Of a stretch of DNA of 64,000 nucleotides, positions 7,987 to 15,735 are shown piece after piece (position 1 is the stretch's first letter; each line of letters begins with the position of its first letter). The stretch is taken from positions 1,860,001-1,924,000 of the forward strand of contig NZ_FNSM01000001.1 of NCBI RefSeq assembly GCF_900105415.1, read 5' to 3'. This stretch comes from Streptomyces sp. TLI_105. Lineage in GTDB: Bacteria; Actinomycetota; Actinomycetes; Streptomycetales; Streptomycetaceae. The translations under genes and the position numbers were made by a program. Below the pieces are notes generated by a model. It saw only the letters and a program-made list of their open reading frames with translations, was not told the origin of the DNA and did not search any database.

Positions 7987-9279
7987 ATGAAGAACACGCA
8001 GCTCGACATGAAGCGGCTCGCCGCCATGGACGCCGCCCAGGCCAGCCGACTGCTGCATCGGGTGCGCGAGGAGACCCTGGCCGGCCGGCGGCCGCCGATC
8101 GCGCCCCGGCCGGTGATCGACGCGTCCTGGCAGCGGATGGCCCGGCTCGGCCTCGACCCGGACCAGAGCACCAGCACCGTGCTGCTCCAGCGGGACGAGC
8201 TGGAGGAGCGGCGCAGGAGCACGCTCCTCTCCGAGGTGATGCAGACGCTGAGCGGCGGCATCGCCGGCATCGCCGACGCCTCCCTCCAGATCATGGTGGT
8301 CACCGACGAGCACGGCCGGGTGCTGTGGCGCCAGGGGAACCTCGCGGTGCTGCGGCAGGCGCACGGCATCTGTCTGGAGGAGGGCGCGGCCTGGGCCGAG
8401 CACGCCACCGGGACGAACGCCGTCGGCACGGCGCTCGCCCTGGACCGGGCGGTGCAGGTGCACTCCGCCGAGCACTACGTGCAGTCGCTGCACAACTGGA
8501 CCTGCGCCGCCGCGCCCGTGCACGATCCGCGCGACCAGCGGCTCCTGGGGATCCTGGACGTCTCCGGCCCCGCCTCCAGCTTCCACCCCGCGATGCTGGC
8601 CCTGGTCGGCTCGGTGGCGCAGCTCGCCGAGGCCGAGATGCGGGAGCGGCACCACCGGTCGATCGAGCGGCTGCGGGCGGTGGCGGCGCCGATCCTGTGC
8701 CGGGTGGGCGGCCGTGCGGTCGCGGTGGACGACCACGGCTGGACGGCCGCGGTGACCGGCCTCGCGCCGATGGACCGGATCCCGCTGCCGAAGTCGTTCC
8801 GGGCCGGACGGGTCTGGCTGCCCTCGCTCGGCGTGTGCGCGGTGGAGCCGCTGCCGGGCGGCTGGCTGCTGCGGGTCGAGGAGGAGGCCCTGCCCGAGGA
8901 GCCGGGCGCGGGGGCGGCGAGCCGGGTGGTCCTGGACCTGAGCCGGCCGCGCCGCTGGACGGTGGCCGTGTCCGGGGCGGCGGGCAGCTGGCAGCAGGAG
9001 CTCAGCCCCCGGCACGCGGAGCTCCTCTATGTACTGGCGCTGCACCGCGACGGGCGGACGGCGGCGGAGCTGGCGGGCGACGTGTTCGGGGACCGTACGC
9101 GGACGGTGACCGTACGGGCGGAGATGTCCCGGGTGCGGCGGAACCTGGCGGGGGTCCTGGCGCACCGCCCGTACCGCTTCCGGGAGGAGGTCGCGGTGGA
9201 GATCCTGCGCCCGGAGCACCCGGAAGACCTGCTGCCGCACTCCACCGCCCCCGCCGTCCGCGCCGCGAGCCCCGCCTGA
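7987..9279 (+). CDS. GAF-domain transcriptional regulator (AcoR-like N-terminus, no AAA+ domain)
   Basis: 430 residues. Residues about 70-215 form a GAF sensor domain typical of AcoR-like regulators (ASLQIMVVTDEHGRVLWRQG, WAEHATGTNAVGTALALDRA, HNWTCAAAPVHDP). The central AAA+ sigma-54 domain of true AcoR proteins is missing, as expected since streptomycetes lack sigma-54. The C-terminal 80 residues (SPRHAELLYVLALHRDGRTA, then VTVRAEMSRVRRNLAGVL) read as a winged-helix DNA-binding module. GGGAGAG before the ATG decides the start. The neighbour downstream is an insertion sequence, so its original target context is obscured. Confidence 0.85.
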   Translation: MKNTQLDMKRLAAMDAAQASRLLHRVREETLAGRRPPIAPRPVIDASWQRMARLGLDPDQSTSTVLLQRDELEERRRSTLLSEVMQTLSGGIAGIADASLQIMVVTDEHGRVLWRQGNLAVLRQAHGICLEEGAAWAEHATGTNAVGTALALDRAVQVHSAEHYVQSLHNWTCAAAPVHDPRDQRLLGILDVSGPASSFHPAMLALVGSVAQLAEAEMRERHHRSIERLRAVAAPILCRVGGRAVAVDDHGWTAAVTGLAPMDRIPLPKSFRAGRVWLPSLGVCAVEPLPGGWLLRVEEEALPEEPGAGAASRVVLDLSRPRRWTVAVSGAAGSWQQELSPRHAELLYVLALHRDGRTAAELAGDVFGDRTRTVTVRAEMSRVRRNLAGVLAHRPYRFREEVAVEILRPEHPEDLLPHSTAPAVRAASPA

Positions 9280-9341
9280 CCGGGGGATCGTCAGGCAGCC
9301 CCTAGGGGGTGTCTTCAAAGCTGATCAAGTGATGAGAGATC

Positions 9342-9752
9342 ATGTCGGCCATGGTGCGTCGTCATGAGCTCTCGGATGCCGAGTGGGCTGTGCTGTCACG
9401 GTTCCTGCCGAGTTCGGGGACCGCGGGCCGGCCCCGCGCGGACGACCGGTTGGTGCTGAACGGGATCGTGTGGAAGCTACGGACCGGCTCGGCCTGGCGG
9501 GACGTGCCCGAGCGGTACGGCTCCTGGCAGACCCTGTACACCCGGTTCCGCAGGTGGGCCCTGGACGGCACGTTCTCCCGGGTACTGCGGCAGGTCCAGG
9601 CGGAGAAGGACACGGCCGGGGACATCGACTGGCTGGTCTCGGTCGACTCCACGATCGTGCGGGCCCACCAGCACGCCACCGGCGGCAAAAGGGGGCACGA
9701 GACGGGGACGAAGCGGGTGATCACGCCCTCGGCCGATCCCGTGGCGGACTGA
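9342..9752 (+). CDS. IS5-family transposase, N-terminal part (OrfA)
   Basis: 136 residues holding the DUF4096-type N-terminal helix-turn-helix region (LSDAEWAVLSRFLP, NGIVWKLRTGSAWRDVPERY) and the first DDE-domain aspartate (VDSTIVRAHQHA). The frame closes after ADPVAD. The remaining catalytic part continues in the minus-one frame; slippage is plausible on A4G5 at 9687-9695. An ATG nine bases downstream is an alternative start. Confidence 0.88.
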   Translation: MSAMVRRHELSDAEWAVLSRFLPSSGTAGRPRADDRLVLNGIVWKLRTGSAWRDVPERYGSWQTLYTRFRRWALDGTFSRVLRQVQAEKDTAGDIDWLVSVDSTIVRAHQHATGGKRGHETGTKRVITPSADPVAD

Positions 9753-10201
9753 GCACCAAGCTCCACCTGGCCTGCGACGGGCGAGGGCGCCCGCTCGGCT
9801 TCGTCCTCTCGGGCGGCAACGCGAACGACTGCACCCGGTTCGAAGCCGTCCTGGAGTCGATCCGCGTTCCCCGCAGCGGGCCGGGCCGTCCGCGCACCCG
9901 GCCCGACCACGTCATCGCCGACAAGGGCTACAGCTCCCGGAAGATCCGCCGCTACCTGCGACGACGCGGCATCGCCCACACGATCCCCGAACGCGTCGAC
10001 CAGGCCCTCGGGCGCCTCAACCGGGGCTCGCACGGCGGCCGGCCACCCGCTTTCGACCGGCGGATCTACCGCCTCCGCAACGTAGTCGAACGCTGCTTCA
10101 ACCGGTTGAAGCAATGGCGCGGCTTGGCCACCCGCTACGACAAAACCCGCGAGTCCTACCGGGCTGCCGTCACCATCGCCTCAATCCTGCTCTGGATCTG
10201 A
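9692..10201 (+). CDS. IS5-family transposase, C-terminal catalytic part (OrfB, minus-one frame)
   Basis: About 169 residues containing HALGRSRGGLSTKLHLACDG, the second catalytic aspartate in VIADKGYSS and the glutamate in NVVERCFNRLKQWR, completing the DDE triad begun in OrfA. There is no in-frame start near the junction, so it is most likely made only as a frameshift fusion. The listed 5' edge is the probable slip site, not a start codon. Confidence 0.85.
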   Translation, partial: GARDGDEAGDHALGRSRGGLSTKLHLACDGRGRPLGFVLSGGNANDCTRFEAVLESIRVPRSGPGRPRTRPDHVIADKGYSSRKIRRYLRRRGIAHTIPERVDQALGRLNRGSHGGRPPAFDRRIYRLRNVVERCFNRLKQWRGLATRYDKTRESYRAAVTIASILLWI

Positions 10202-10219
10202 CCCCTTTGAAGACACCCC

Positions 10220-11323
10220 CTAGGAAGCGAGCTCCTGGAAGAGGGCGCCGATCTCGGCCCGGTCCGCGACCAGCGGCAGGGTGTCGAAGTACAGCTCCCA
10301 CTCGCCGCCGGGGCCGAAGCGCTCCACGATCCCGAAGGGGATGTCGGTGCGGGTCTCGGCGCCGTCGCGCACGGAGACGGTTCCGTGCCACTCCACGTAG
10401 GTGGTGGTCTCGCCGACGGCGACCTGGCCCGCCTTGAGGTGGAGTTCGGCGGTGGCGAAGAGGCGCTCCAGGTAGGCGCGCTTGCCGGCCTCGGAGACGA
10501 GCGGGGCGGCGAGTCCCGGTCCGCCGAGCCGCGCGCCCCGGGTGCGGGCGAGGAGGGCGTCGGTGTCCCCGGCGTTCCAGGCGGCGAGACGCTCCTGGAC
10601 CTCTCCGGCCCGGGCCCGGAAGCCGGGCTGGGCCCGCTCGGCGTCCCGGGGCCGCTCGCCGTCCCGGGACCGCTCGTCATTCCGGGTCCGGGGTGATCCC
10701 GCGTCCGTGATGCCCGCGAAGAGCGGGGCGGGCGCCGCCTCGGGCAGGGTGTCCTGGAAGAGGACGGCCCGGTCGTAGTAGCGGCGGGCCTGGAGGGTGC
10801 GCCCCTCGTCGCCGAGGACGTTCCGCGCGATCTGCGGATAGGCCACGGCGTGGCCCTTGAGGGTGACCTCGTTCCACTGCCCGAACATCACGGTGCTGCC
10901 GTCGGCGACCACGTCCGTGCCCCGGTAGGTGAGGCCGGGCGCGAGGCGCAGGGAGCCGGTGATGGAGGTGCCGATCGTGGTGCGGCCGCGCTGCGGGGCG
11001 CTCCCGGCCTCCCAGAGGGTGGCCTCGGGGTCGAAGATGTCGAGGTAGGCGCGGACCCGGGGGTGGGTGAGGTCGCCGAGCGCGGGCGGCGCGCCGGTCG
11101 GCATCTCGCCGAAGGCGATCTGCCTCTCCACGAAGGCGCAGGCGTTGGGGGTGACGCGGCCCTCGAGCCGCTCGACCTTCTCCCGCGCCGCCGGGCAGTC
11201 GCCCCGCGCCGCCGTGGCCGCTTCGCCCGGCAGCGCCTCGGCCGCCGTCACGGTGACCGCGGCTCCCGCGACGAGCGCCGTCGCCATGGCGATGCCCGCC
11301 AGACCAAGTCGACCCGCACCCAT
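10220..11323 (-). CDS. secreted protein with two SnoaL/NTF2-like domains
   Basis: 367 residues. A signal peptide with a hydrophobic core (LGLAGIAMATALVAGAAVTV) is followed by two domains with the same pattern: a first SnoaL-like domain (about 60-205) and a second one (about 230-365; AWNAGDTDALL and WEVELYFD-like ending). A short linker repeats RDGERPRDAERA. The fold is often a small-molecule enzyme or binding scaffold; no active site can be assigned. GAGGAG six bases before the ATG selects the start. Its TAG stop is the CTAG target duplication of the adjacent insertion sequence, so the coding region survived the insertion. Confidence 0.8.
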   Translation of the reverse strand: MGAGRLGLAGIAMATALVAGAAVTVTAAEALPGEAATAARGDCPAAREKVERLEGRVTPNACAFVERQIAFGEMPTGAPPALGDLTHPRVRAYLDIFDPEATLWEAGSAPQRGRTTIGTSITGSLRLAPGLTYRGTDVVADGSTVMFGQWNEVTLKGHAVAYPQIARNVLGDEGRTLQARRYYDRAVLFQDTLPEAAPAPLFAGITDAGSPRTRNDERSRDGERPRDAERAQPGFRARAGEVQERLAAWNAGDTDALLARTRGARLGGPGLAAPLVSEAGKRAYLERLFATAELHLKAGQVAVGETTTYVEWHGTVSVRDGAETRTDIPFGIVERFGPGGEWELYFDTLPLVADRAEIGALFQELAS

Positions 11324-11557
11324 GTCGTACTCCTCGTGTCGTCGATCACCGGGTGCGGCCGTGTGCCGTCCCGGTGCGCTCACCCTGCCGGGAGGGCGGT
11401 GCGGGGGTCGATTACCTCTGAGGTCATGGCGAGGTCATGCGCCTCGGCGGTCGGGCGGCGGGACGCGGGGCCACCGCGCCTGTCCGTATGCCGGACAGCC
11501 TGTCCGCCGGTGCCGAACCGGGTGGGAATCCGGCGCTCCGCATGATGCGATGACCCC

Positions 11558-12127
11558 ATGAGCATCACTCTCACCACCTGGTCCCTCGAGCAGACCTCCC
11601 CGTCCGACCTCCGCCCCGCCACCCCGCCGGAGGGCGACGACGTGGTGATCCGGCGCGCCGAGGTGCCCTCGGCGGAGTTCAGCCGCTTCCTCTACACGGC
11701 GGTCGGCGGCGACATCCGCTGGTCCGACCGGCTGTCGCTGACGTACAAGCAGTGGCAGGAGATAGTGGAGAAGCCGGGCGCCGAGATCTGGGTGGCGTAC
11801 GACAGGGGGACGCCGGCCGGGTACGTGGAGCTCGACCCCCAGGACGACGGTGTGGTGGAGATCGTCTACTTCGGCCTGATCCCGGCCTTCCGGGGCCGCC
11901 GGATCGGCGGCCACCTCCTCTCCTACGGGGTGGCGCGCGCCTGGGACCTGGCCGAGCGCTGGCCGGAGCGGGAGGCCACGAAGCGGGTGTGGCTGCACAC
12001 CTGCTCGCTCGACGGTCCGCACGCCATGGCCAACTACGAGCGGCGCGGCTTCCGTCTCTTCGACACCAAGGTCGAGGAGGTCGAGGAGTCGGAGACCCCC
12101 GGCCCCTGGCCGGGCGCGTACGCCTGA
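11558..12127 (+). CDS. GNAT family N-acetyltransferase
   Basis: 189 residues with the acetyl-CoA binding motif A of the GNAT fold (VEIVYFGLIPAFRGRRIGGH, with R-G-R-R-I-G as the pyrophosphate loop) and a C-terminal motif B region (HAMANYERRGFRLFDT). Substrate unknown; an N-terminal extension of about 25 residues precedes the fold. No Shine-Dalgarno is visible before the ATG, so it may be translated from a leaderless message. Its last codons belong to a 26-bp tandem repeat. Confidence 0.88.
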   Translation: MSITLTTWSLEQTSPSDLRPATPPEGDDVVIRRAEVPSAEFSRFLYTAVGGDIRWSDRLSLTYKQWQEIVEKPGAEIWVAYDRGTPAGYVELDPQDDGVVEIVYFGLIPAFRGRRIGGHLLSYGVARAWDLAERWPEREATKRVWLHTCSLDGPHAMANYERRGFRLFDTKVEEVEESETPGPWPGAYA

Positions 12128-12190
12128 GCCGTACGACTGGCGCGTACGCCTGAGCCGTACGACCGGCCCGTACGCCCGGGCCGCACGCCT
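12113..12190. repeat. 26-bp tandem repeat, three copies, at the 3' end of the acetyltransferase gene
   Basis: Three consecutive 26-bp units; the first two differ at one base (GGCGCGTACGCCTGAGCCGT is the shared opening) and the third is diverged. The first copy carries the final codons and TGA stop of the acetyltransferase, and the others repeat that same coding-plus-stop segment downstream. Confidence 0.9.
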
Positions 12191-12211
12191 CGGCCTGCAC
12201 ACCCCACCGCC

Positions 12212-12237
12212 AAAGGGGCCCTGGTCAGGGCCCCTTT
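12212..12237. terminator. bidirectional hairpin terminator
   Basis: AAAGGGGCCCTG is followed after two bases by its perfect complement CAGGGCCCCTTT. The A and T runs at the two outer ends give rho-independent character in both directions. It separates the acetyltransferase gene from the sulfur operon. Confidence 0.8.
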
Positions 12238-12279
12238 GACGTGACCTGGAGCACACCGTCTCGCTCTACGGGACGACTA

Positions 12280-12319
12280 TGTCCGAATACTGGACGATGC
12301 TGGACTGGGTCCAAAGTCC
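12280..12319. promoter_or_regulatory. cluster of GGAC/GTCC half-sites upstream of the sulfur operon
   Basis: The stretch holds GTCC-N7-GGAC, then TGGAC twice exactly 10 bp apart, the second forming the perfect inverted repeat TGGAC-TGG-GTCCA, then another GTCC. This phased arrangement just upstream of the leader peptide suggests an operator for a sulfur regulator, but I do not recognise the factor. Confidence 0.4.
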
Positions 12320-12336
12320 CGTGACACGCTTCCGTC

Positions 12337-12420
12337 ATGTCTGGAACTGGAATTGCCTTGGTGAGTCGGCGGCACGTCGACCTCGGCCGCATGTCCAGCG
12401 CCATTTGTTCGGCGCGCTGA
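12337..12420 (+). CDS. sulfur-assimilation leader peptide (27 aa, Cys codon near the end)
   Basis: A short ORF containing SRRHVDLGRMSSAIC, the conserved signature of actinobacterial leader peptides that precede cysteine and sulfur genes. The single Cys codon (TGT) is the 24th. In related actinobacteria cysteine-rich leader ORFs control downstream genes through ribosome stalling at Cys codons. A perfect 10-bp hairpin between this ORF and the sulfite reductase gene fits that attenuation scheme. No strong Shine-Dalgarno is present, so leaderless or weak translation is likely. Confidence 0.8.
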   Translation: MSGTGIALVSRRHVDLGRMSSAICSAR

Positions 12421-12491
12421 GAGAACCAGCACCGCCGCGATCTCCTTACCGCCCGACTCTGCCCCACCCTGCTGCGCACTGACGCGCCACC

Positions 12492-12523
12492 CTCTGACCT
12501 GAGCGCGAGTGTGCAGGTCAGAG
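12492..12523 (+). promoter_or_regulatory. attenuator-like hairpin before the sulfite reductase gene
   Basis: CTCTGACCTG pairs perfectly with CAGGTCAGAG across a 12-nt loop. It lies 71 bases past the leader stop and 33 bases before the reductase start, just upstream of its GAAGGA ribosome site. No U run follows, so it may act on translation or as a rho-linked attenuator. Confidence 0.5.
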
Positions 12524-12556
12524 CCGCCCTCTCGCAGTCCCGAAGGACAAGACGCC

Positions 12557-14254
12557 ATGGCCGCCACCCCGGAAAACCCCACTCCCGCCGCCGCCCGCCG
12601 CAAGGCCGGGCGCCACCGTGGCGAGGGTCAGTGGGCCGTGGGGCACTTCACCCCCCTGAACGGCAATGAGCAGTTCAAGAAGGACGACGACGGTCTCAAC
12701 GTACGGACACGTATTGAGACGGTCTACTCGAAGCGCGGCTTCGACTCCATCGACCCCAACGACCTGCGCGGACGCATGCGCTGGTGGGGCCTCTACACCC
12801 AGCGCAAGCAGGGTCTGGACGGCACCAAGACGGGCGTGCTGGAGCCGGAGGATCTGGACGACGAGTACTTCATGCTCCGGGTCCGCATCGACGGCGGCCG
12901 GCTGACCACCGAGCAGCTCCGGGTGATCGGCGAGATCTCCGAGGAGTTCGCCCGCGGCACCGCCGACATCACGGACCGGCAGAACGTCCAGTACCACTGG
13001 ATCCGCATCGAGGACGTCCCCGAGATCTGGAACCGCCTGGAGGCGGTCGGCCTGTCGACCACCGAGGCCTGCGGCGACACCCCGCGTGTCATCCTCGGCT
13101 CCCCCGTGGCCGGCATCGCCGCCGACGAGATCATCGACGGCACCCCCGCCATCGACGAGATCCAGCGCCGGATCATCGGCAACAAGGACTTCTCCAACCT
13201 GCCCCGGAAGTTCAAGTCCGCGGTCTCCGGCTCGCCGCTCCTCGACGTGGCGCACGAGATCAACGACATCGCCTTCGTCGGCGTGGAGCACCCGGAGCAC
13301 GGCCCCGGCTTCGACGTCTGGGTCGGCGGCGGTCTGTCCACCAACCCCAAGCTCGGCGTCCGCCTGGGCACCTGGGTCTCCCTCGACGAGGTCCCCGACG
13401 TCTACGAGGGCGTCATCTCGATCTTCCGCGACTACGGCTACCGCCGGCTGCGCAACCGCGCCCGCCTGAAGTTCCTCGTCGCCGACTGGGGCCCGGAGAA
13501 GTTCCGCCAGGTCCTGGAGGACGAGTACCTGAAGCGCGGGCTGACGGACGGCCCCGCCCCCGAGCAGCCCCCGGGCCAGTGGCGCGACCACATGGGCGTG
13601 CACGAGCAGCGGGACGGCCGGTTCTACATCGGCTTCGCCCCGCGCGTGGGCCGGGTCGACGGCGCCACCCTGACCAAGATCGCCGACCTGGCCGAGCGGC
13701 ACGGCTCCGGCCGGGTGCGGACCACCGCGGACCAGAAGATGCTCCTGCTGGACATCGAGCGGGACCAGGTCGACTCGGCGGTCGCCGCCCTGGAGTCGCT
13801 CGACCTGCGGGTGAACCCCACCCCGTTCCGGCGCGGCACGATGGCCTGCACCGGCATCGAGTTCTGCAAGCTCGCGATCGTCGAGACGAAGGGTCGCGGC
13901 TCCTCGCTCATCGACGAACTGGAGCGTCGCCTCCCGGAGTTCGACGAGCCGCTGACGATCAACATCAACGGCTGCCCGAACGCCTGCGCCCGCATCCAGG
14001 TCGCGGACATCGGTCTCAAGGGCCAGCTGGTCCTGGACGACGAGGGCAACCGCGTCGAGGGCTACCAGGTGCACCTGGGCGGAGCGCTCGGCCTGGAGGC
14101 CGGCTTCGGCCGCAAGGTCCGCGGCCTCAAGGTCACGGCGGCCGAGCTCCCGGACTACGTGGAGCGGGTCCTCAAGCGCTTCCAGGCGGAGCGCGAGACC
14201 GGCGAGCGCTTCGCGACCTGGGCGGCCCGCGCCTCCGAGGAGGCGCTTTCGTGA
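12557..14254 (+). CDS. sirA: ferredoxin-dependent assimilatory sulfite reductase
   Basis: 565 residues with duplicated ferrodoxin-like half domains and nitrite/sulfite reductase domains. The siroheme-[4Fe-4S] cysteines are present as CTGIEFC (C431, C437) and NGCPNAC (C473, C477). It reduces sulfite to sulfide in the cytoplasm with six electrons from ferredoxin. Genome context (cysH, cysC, cysDN, chelatase) favours sulfite over nitrite as substrate. GAAGGA about eight bases before the ATG sets the start. It is the first large gene of the sulfur operon and follows the leader peptide. Confidence 0.95.
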   Translation: MAATPENPTPAAARRKAGRHRGEGQWAVGHFTPLNGNEQFKKDDDGLNVRTRIETVYSKRGFDSIDPNDLRGRMRWWGLYTQRKQGLDGTKTGVLEPEDLDDEYFMLRVRIDGGRLTTEQLRVIGEISEEFARGTADITDRQNVQYHWIRIEDVPEIWNRLEAVGLSTTEACGDTPRVILGSPVAGIAADEIIDGTPAIDEIQRRIIGNKDFSNLPRKFKSAVSGSPLLDVAHEINDIAFVGVEHPEHGPGFDVWVGGGLSTNPKLGVRLGTWVSLDEVPDVYEGVISIFRDYGYRRLRNRARLKFLVADWGPEKFRQVLEDEYLKRGLTDGPAPEQPPGQWRDHMGVHEQRDGRFYIGFAPRVGRVDGATLTKIADLAERHGSGRVRTTADQKMLLLDIERDQVDSAVAALESLDLRVNPTPFRRGTMACTGIEFCKLAIVETKGRGSSLIDELERRLPEFDEPLTININGCPNACARIQVADIGLKGQLVLDDEGNRVEGYQVHLGGALGLEAGFGRKVRGLKVTAAELPDYVERVLKRFQAERETGERFATWAARASEEALS

Positions 14255-14282
14255 GCGCAGCGAGCGAAACGAGGGATGCAGC

Positions 14283-14462
14283 ATGAGCGAGCGCGCTGCC
14301 CCCTTCTTCTGCCCCTACTGCGGGGACGAGGACCTGCGTCCGAACGAGCAGGGTCACGGCGCCTGGGAATGCGCCGCGTGCAGTCGAGCCTTCCAGCTGA
14401 AGTTCCTGGGGCTCCTCGCCCCGGCGACTTCCGGCAACACCACTGGAGGGAAAGAGATATGA
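14283..14462 (+). CDS. 59-aa zinc-ribbon protein of the sulfate reduction operon
   Basis: A small protein with two CxxC pairs, FCPYCGDEDL and ECAACSRAFQL, that should bind one zinc ion or an iron centre, followed by a short tail. It sits between the sulfite reductase and cysH, and its stop overlaps the cysH start as ATGA, so it is translationally coupled. A small protein at this place is, to my knowledge, usual in streptomycete sulfur operons, but no function is established. A role in metal or sulfide handling, or as an electron/sulfur carrier, would be inference. Confidence 0.8.
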   Translation: MSERAAPFFCPYCGDEDLRPNEQGHGAWECAACSRAFQLKFLGLLAPATSGNTTGGKEI

Positions 14463-15166
14463 CGATCACTCAGGACGCGACCGCGGCCGACCTGAAGGCA
14501 CTCGCCGAGCAGGCCGGCCGTGATCTGGAGGACGCCTCCGCGCTGGAGATCCTCCGCTGGGCCGTGGACACCTTCGGCGACCGCTTCTGCGTGACCTCCT
14601 CCATGGAGGACGCGGTCGTCGCCCACCTCGCCTCGCGCGTGAAGCCCGGTGTGGACGTCGTCTTCCTCGACACGGGCTACCACTTCGAGGAGACCATCGG
14701 CACCCGGGACGCCGTGGACGCCGTCATGGACGTCAACGTCATCACCCTGACCCCGCGTCAGACCGTGGCCGAGCAGGACGCCGAGTACGGTCCGAAGCTC
14801 CACGACCGCGACCCGGACCTGTGCTGCGCGCTGCGCAAGGTCAAGCCCCTCGAAGAGGGCCTCACCGCCTACGGCGCGTGGGCCACCGGCCTGCGCCGCG
14901 ACGAGTCCCCGAGCCGGGCGAACACCCCGGTGGTCGGCTGGGACGAGAAGCGGCAGAAGGTCAAGGTCTCCCCCATCGCCCGCTGGACGCAGGACGACGT
15001 CGACGCGTACGTCACGGAGCACGGTGTCCTCACCAACCCGCTCCTCATGGACGGGTACGCCTCCGTCGGCTGCGCCCCCTGCACCCGCCGCGTCCTGGAG
15101 GGCGAGGACGCCCGCGCCGGACGCTGGGCGGGCCGCGCCAAGACCGAGTGCGGGCTGCACGGCTGA
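14459..15166 (+). CDS. cysH: adenylylsulfate (APS) reductase, thioredoxin-dependent
   Basis: 235 residues of the PAPS/APS reductase fold, with FVTSS-like PP-loop residues (CVTSSMEDAVV), the CC...CxxC iron-sulfur motif (DLCCALRK, GCAPCTRR) and the catalytic ECGLH near the C-terminus. The iron-sulfur cysteines mark it as an APS-using enzyme that makes sulfite and AMP. The start codon overlaps the stop of the small zinc-ribbon gene. GGAGGG lies upstream of the ATG. Confidence 0.95.
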   Translation: MTITQDATAADLKALAEQAGRDLEDASALEILRWAVDTFGDRFCVTSSMEDAVVAHLASRVKPGVDVVFLDTGYHFEETIGTRDAVDAVMDVNVITLTPRQTVAEQDAEYGPKLHDRDPDLCCALRKVKPLEEGLTAYGAWATGLRRDESPSRANTPVVGWDEKRQKVKVSPIARWTQDDVDAYVTEHGVLTNPLLMDGYASVGCAPCTRRVLEGEDARAGRWAGRAKTECGLHG

Positions 15167-15201
15167 TGACCCCCACCCCTCAGACCTCCCAGGAGAACCA
15201 C

Positions 15202-15735
15202 GTGACCGGTGCCACCATCTGGCTCACCGGCCTGCCGAGCGCCGGAAAGACCACCATCGCGTACGAGCTGGCCGGTCGCCTCCGCGACGAGGGCCACCGC
15301 GTCGAGATCCTCGACGGCGACGAGATCCGCGAGTTCCTCTCGGCGGGCCTCGGCTTCACCCGCGAGGACCGCCACACCAACGTGCAGCGGATCGGTTTCG
15401 TCGCCGAGCTGCTCGCCTCGCACGGCGTGAAGGTCCTGGTCCCGGTCATCGCCCCGTACAACGACAGCCGCGAGGCGGTCCGCAAGCGCCACCAGGCCGA
15501 GGGCACCGCCTTCCTCGAGGTCCACGTGGCCACCCCGGTCGAGGTCTGCTCCGTCCGCGACGTGAAGGGCCTCTACGCCAAGCAGGCCGCGGGCGAGATC
15601 AGCGGCCTCACCGGCGTCGACGACCCGTACGAGGCGCCCGAGAACCCCGATCTGCGGATCGAGTCCCAGAACCAGACCGTGCAGGAGTCCGCGGCGCAGC
15701 TCCACGCGCTGCTCACCGAGAGGGGTCTGGTGTGA
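15202..15735 (+). CDS. cysC: adenylylsulfate kinase
   Basis: 177 residues. The P-loop GLPSAGKTT, the DGDEIREFLS segment and RIGFVAELLASHG identify APS kinase, which phosphorylates APS to PAPS. The GTG start is preferred because AGGAG stands six bases upstream; an ATG at 15166 overlapping the cysH stop would add 12 residues lacking family resemblance. Because cysH in this operon is an APS-type reductase, PAPS made here may serve sulfotransferases rather than reduction. Confidence 0.93.
   Translation: MTGATIWLTGLPSAGKTTIAYELAGRLRDEGHRVEILDGDEIREFLSAGLGFTREDRHTNVQRIGFVAELLASHGVKVLVPVIAPYNDSREAVRKRHQAEGTAFLEVHVATPVEVCSVRDVKGLYAKQAAGEISGLTGVDDPYEAPENPDLRIESQNQTVQESAAQLHALLTERGLV

Larger units (their letters stand above)
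9306..10219 (+). mobile_element. IS5-family insertion sequence, 914 bp, with CTAG target duplication
   Basis: The element is bounded by 15-bp perfect terminal inverted repeats (GGGGTGTCTTCAAAG at the left, its complement at the right) and flanked by CTAG on both sides, as expected for the IS427-like branch of IS5, which targets YTAR. It carries a transposase in two overlapping frames. The palindromic target makes the exact edge ambiguous by up to two bases. Ends, flanks and frames look intact, so insertion seems recent and the copy may be active. Confidence 0.93.

Noticed and set aside
12557..14254. Nitrite reductase
   Set aside because: Motifs fit both, but the neighbouring cysH, cysC, cysDN and Cys leader favour sulfite.
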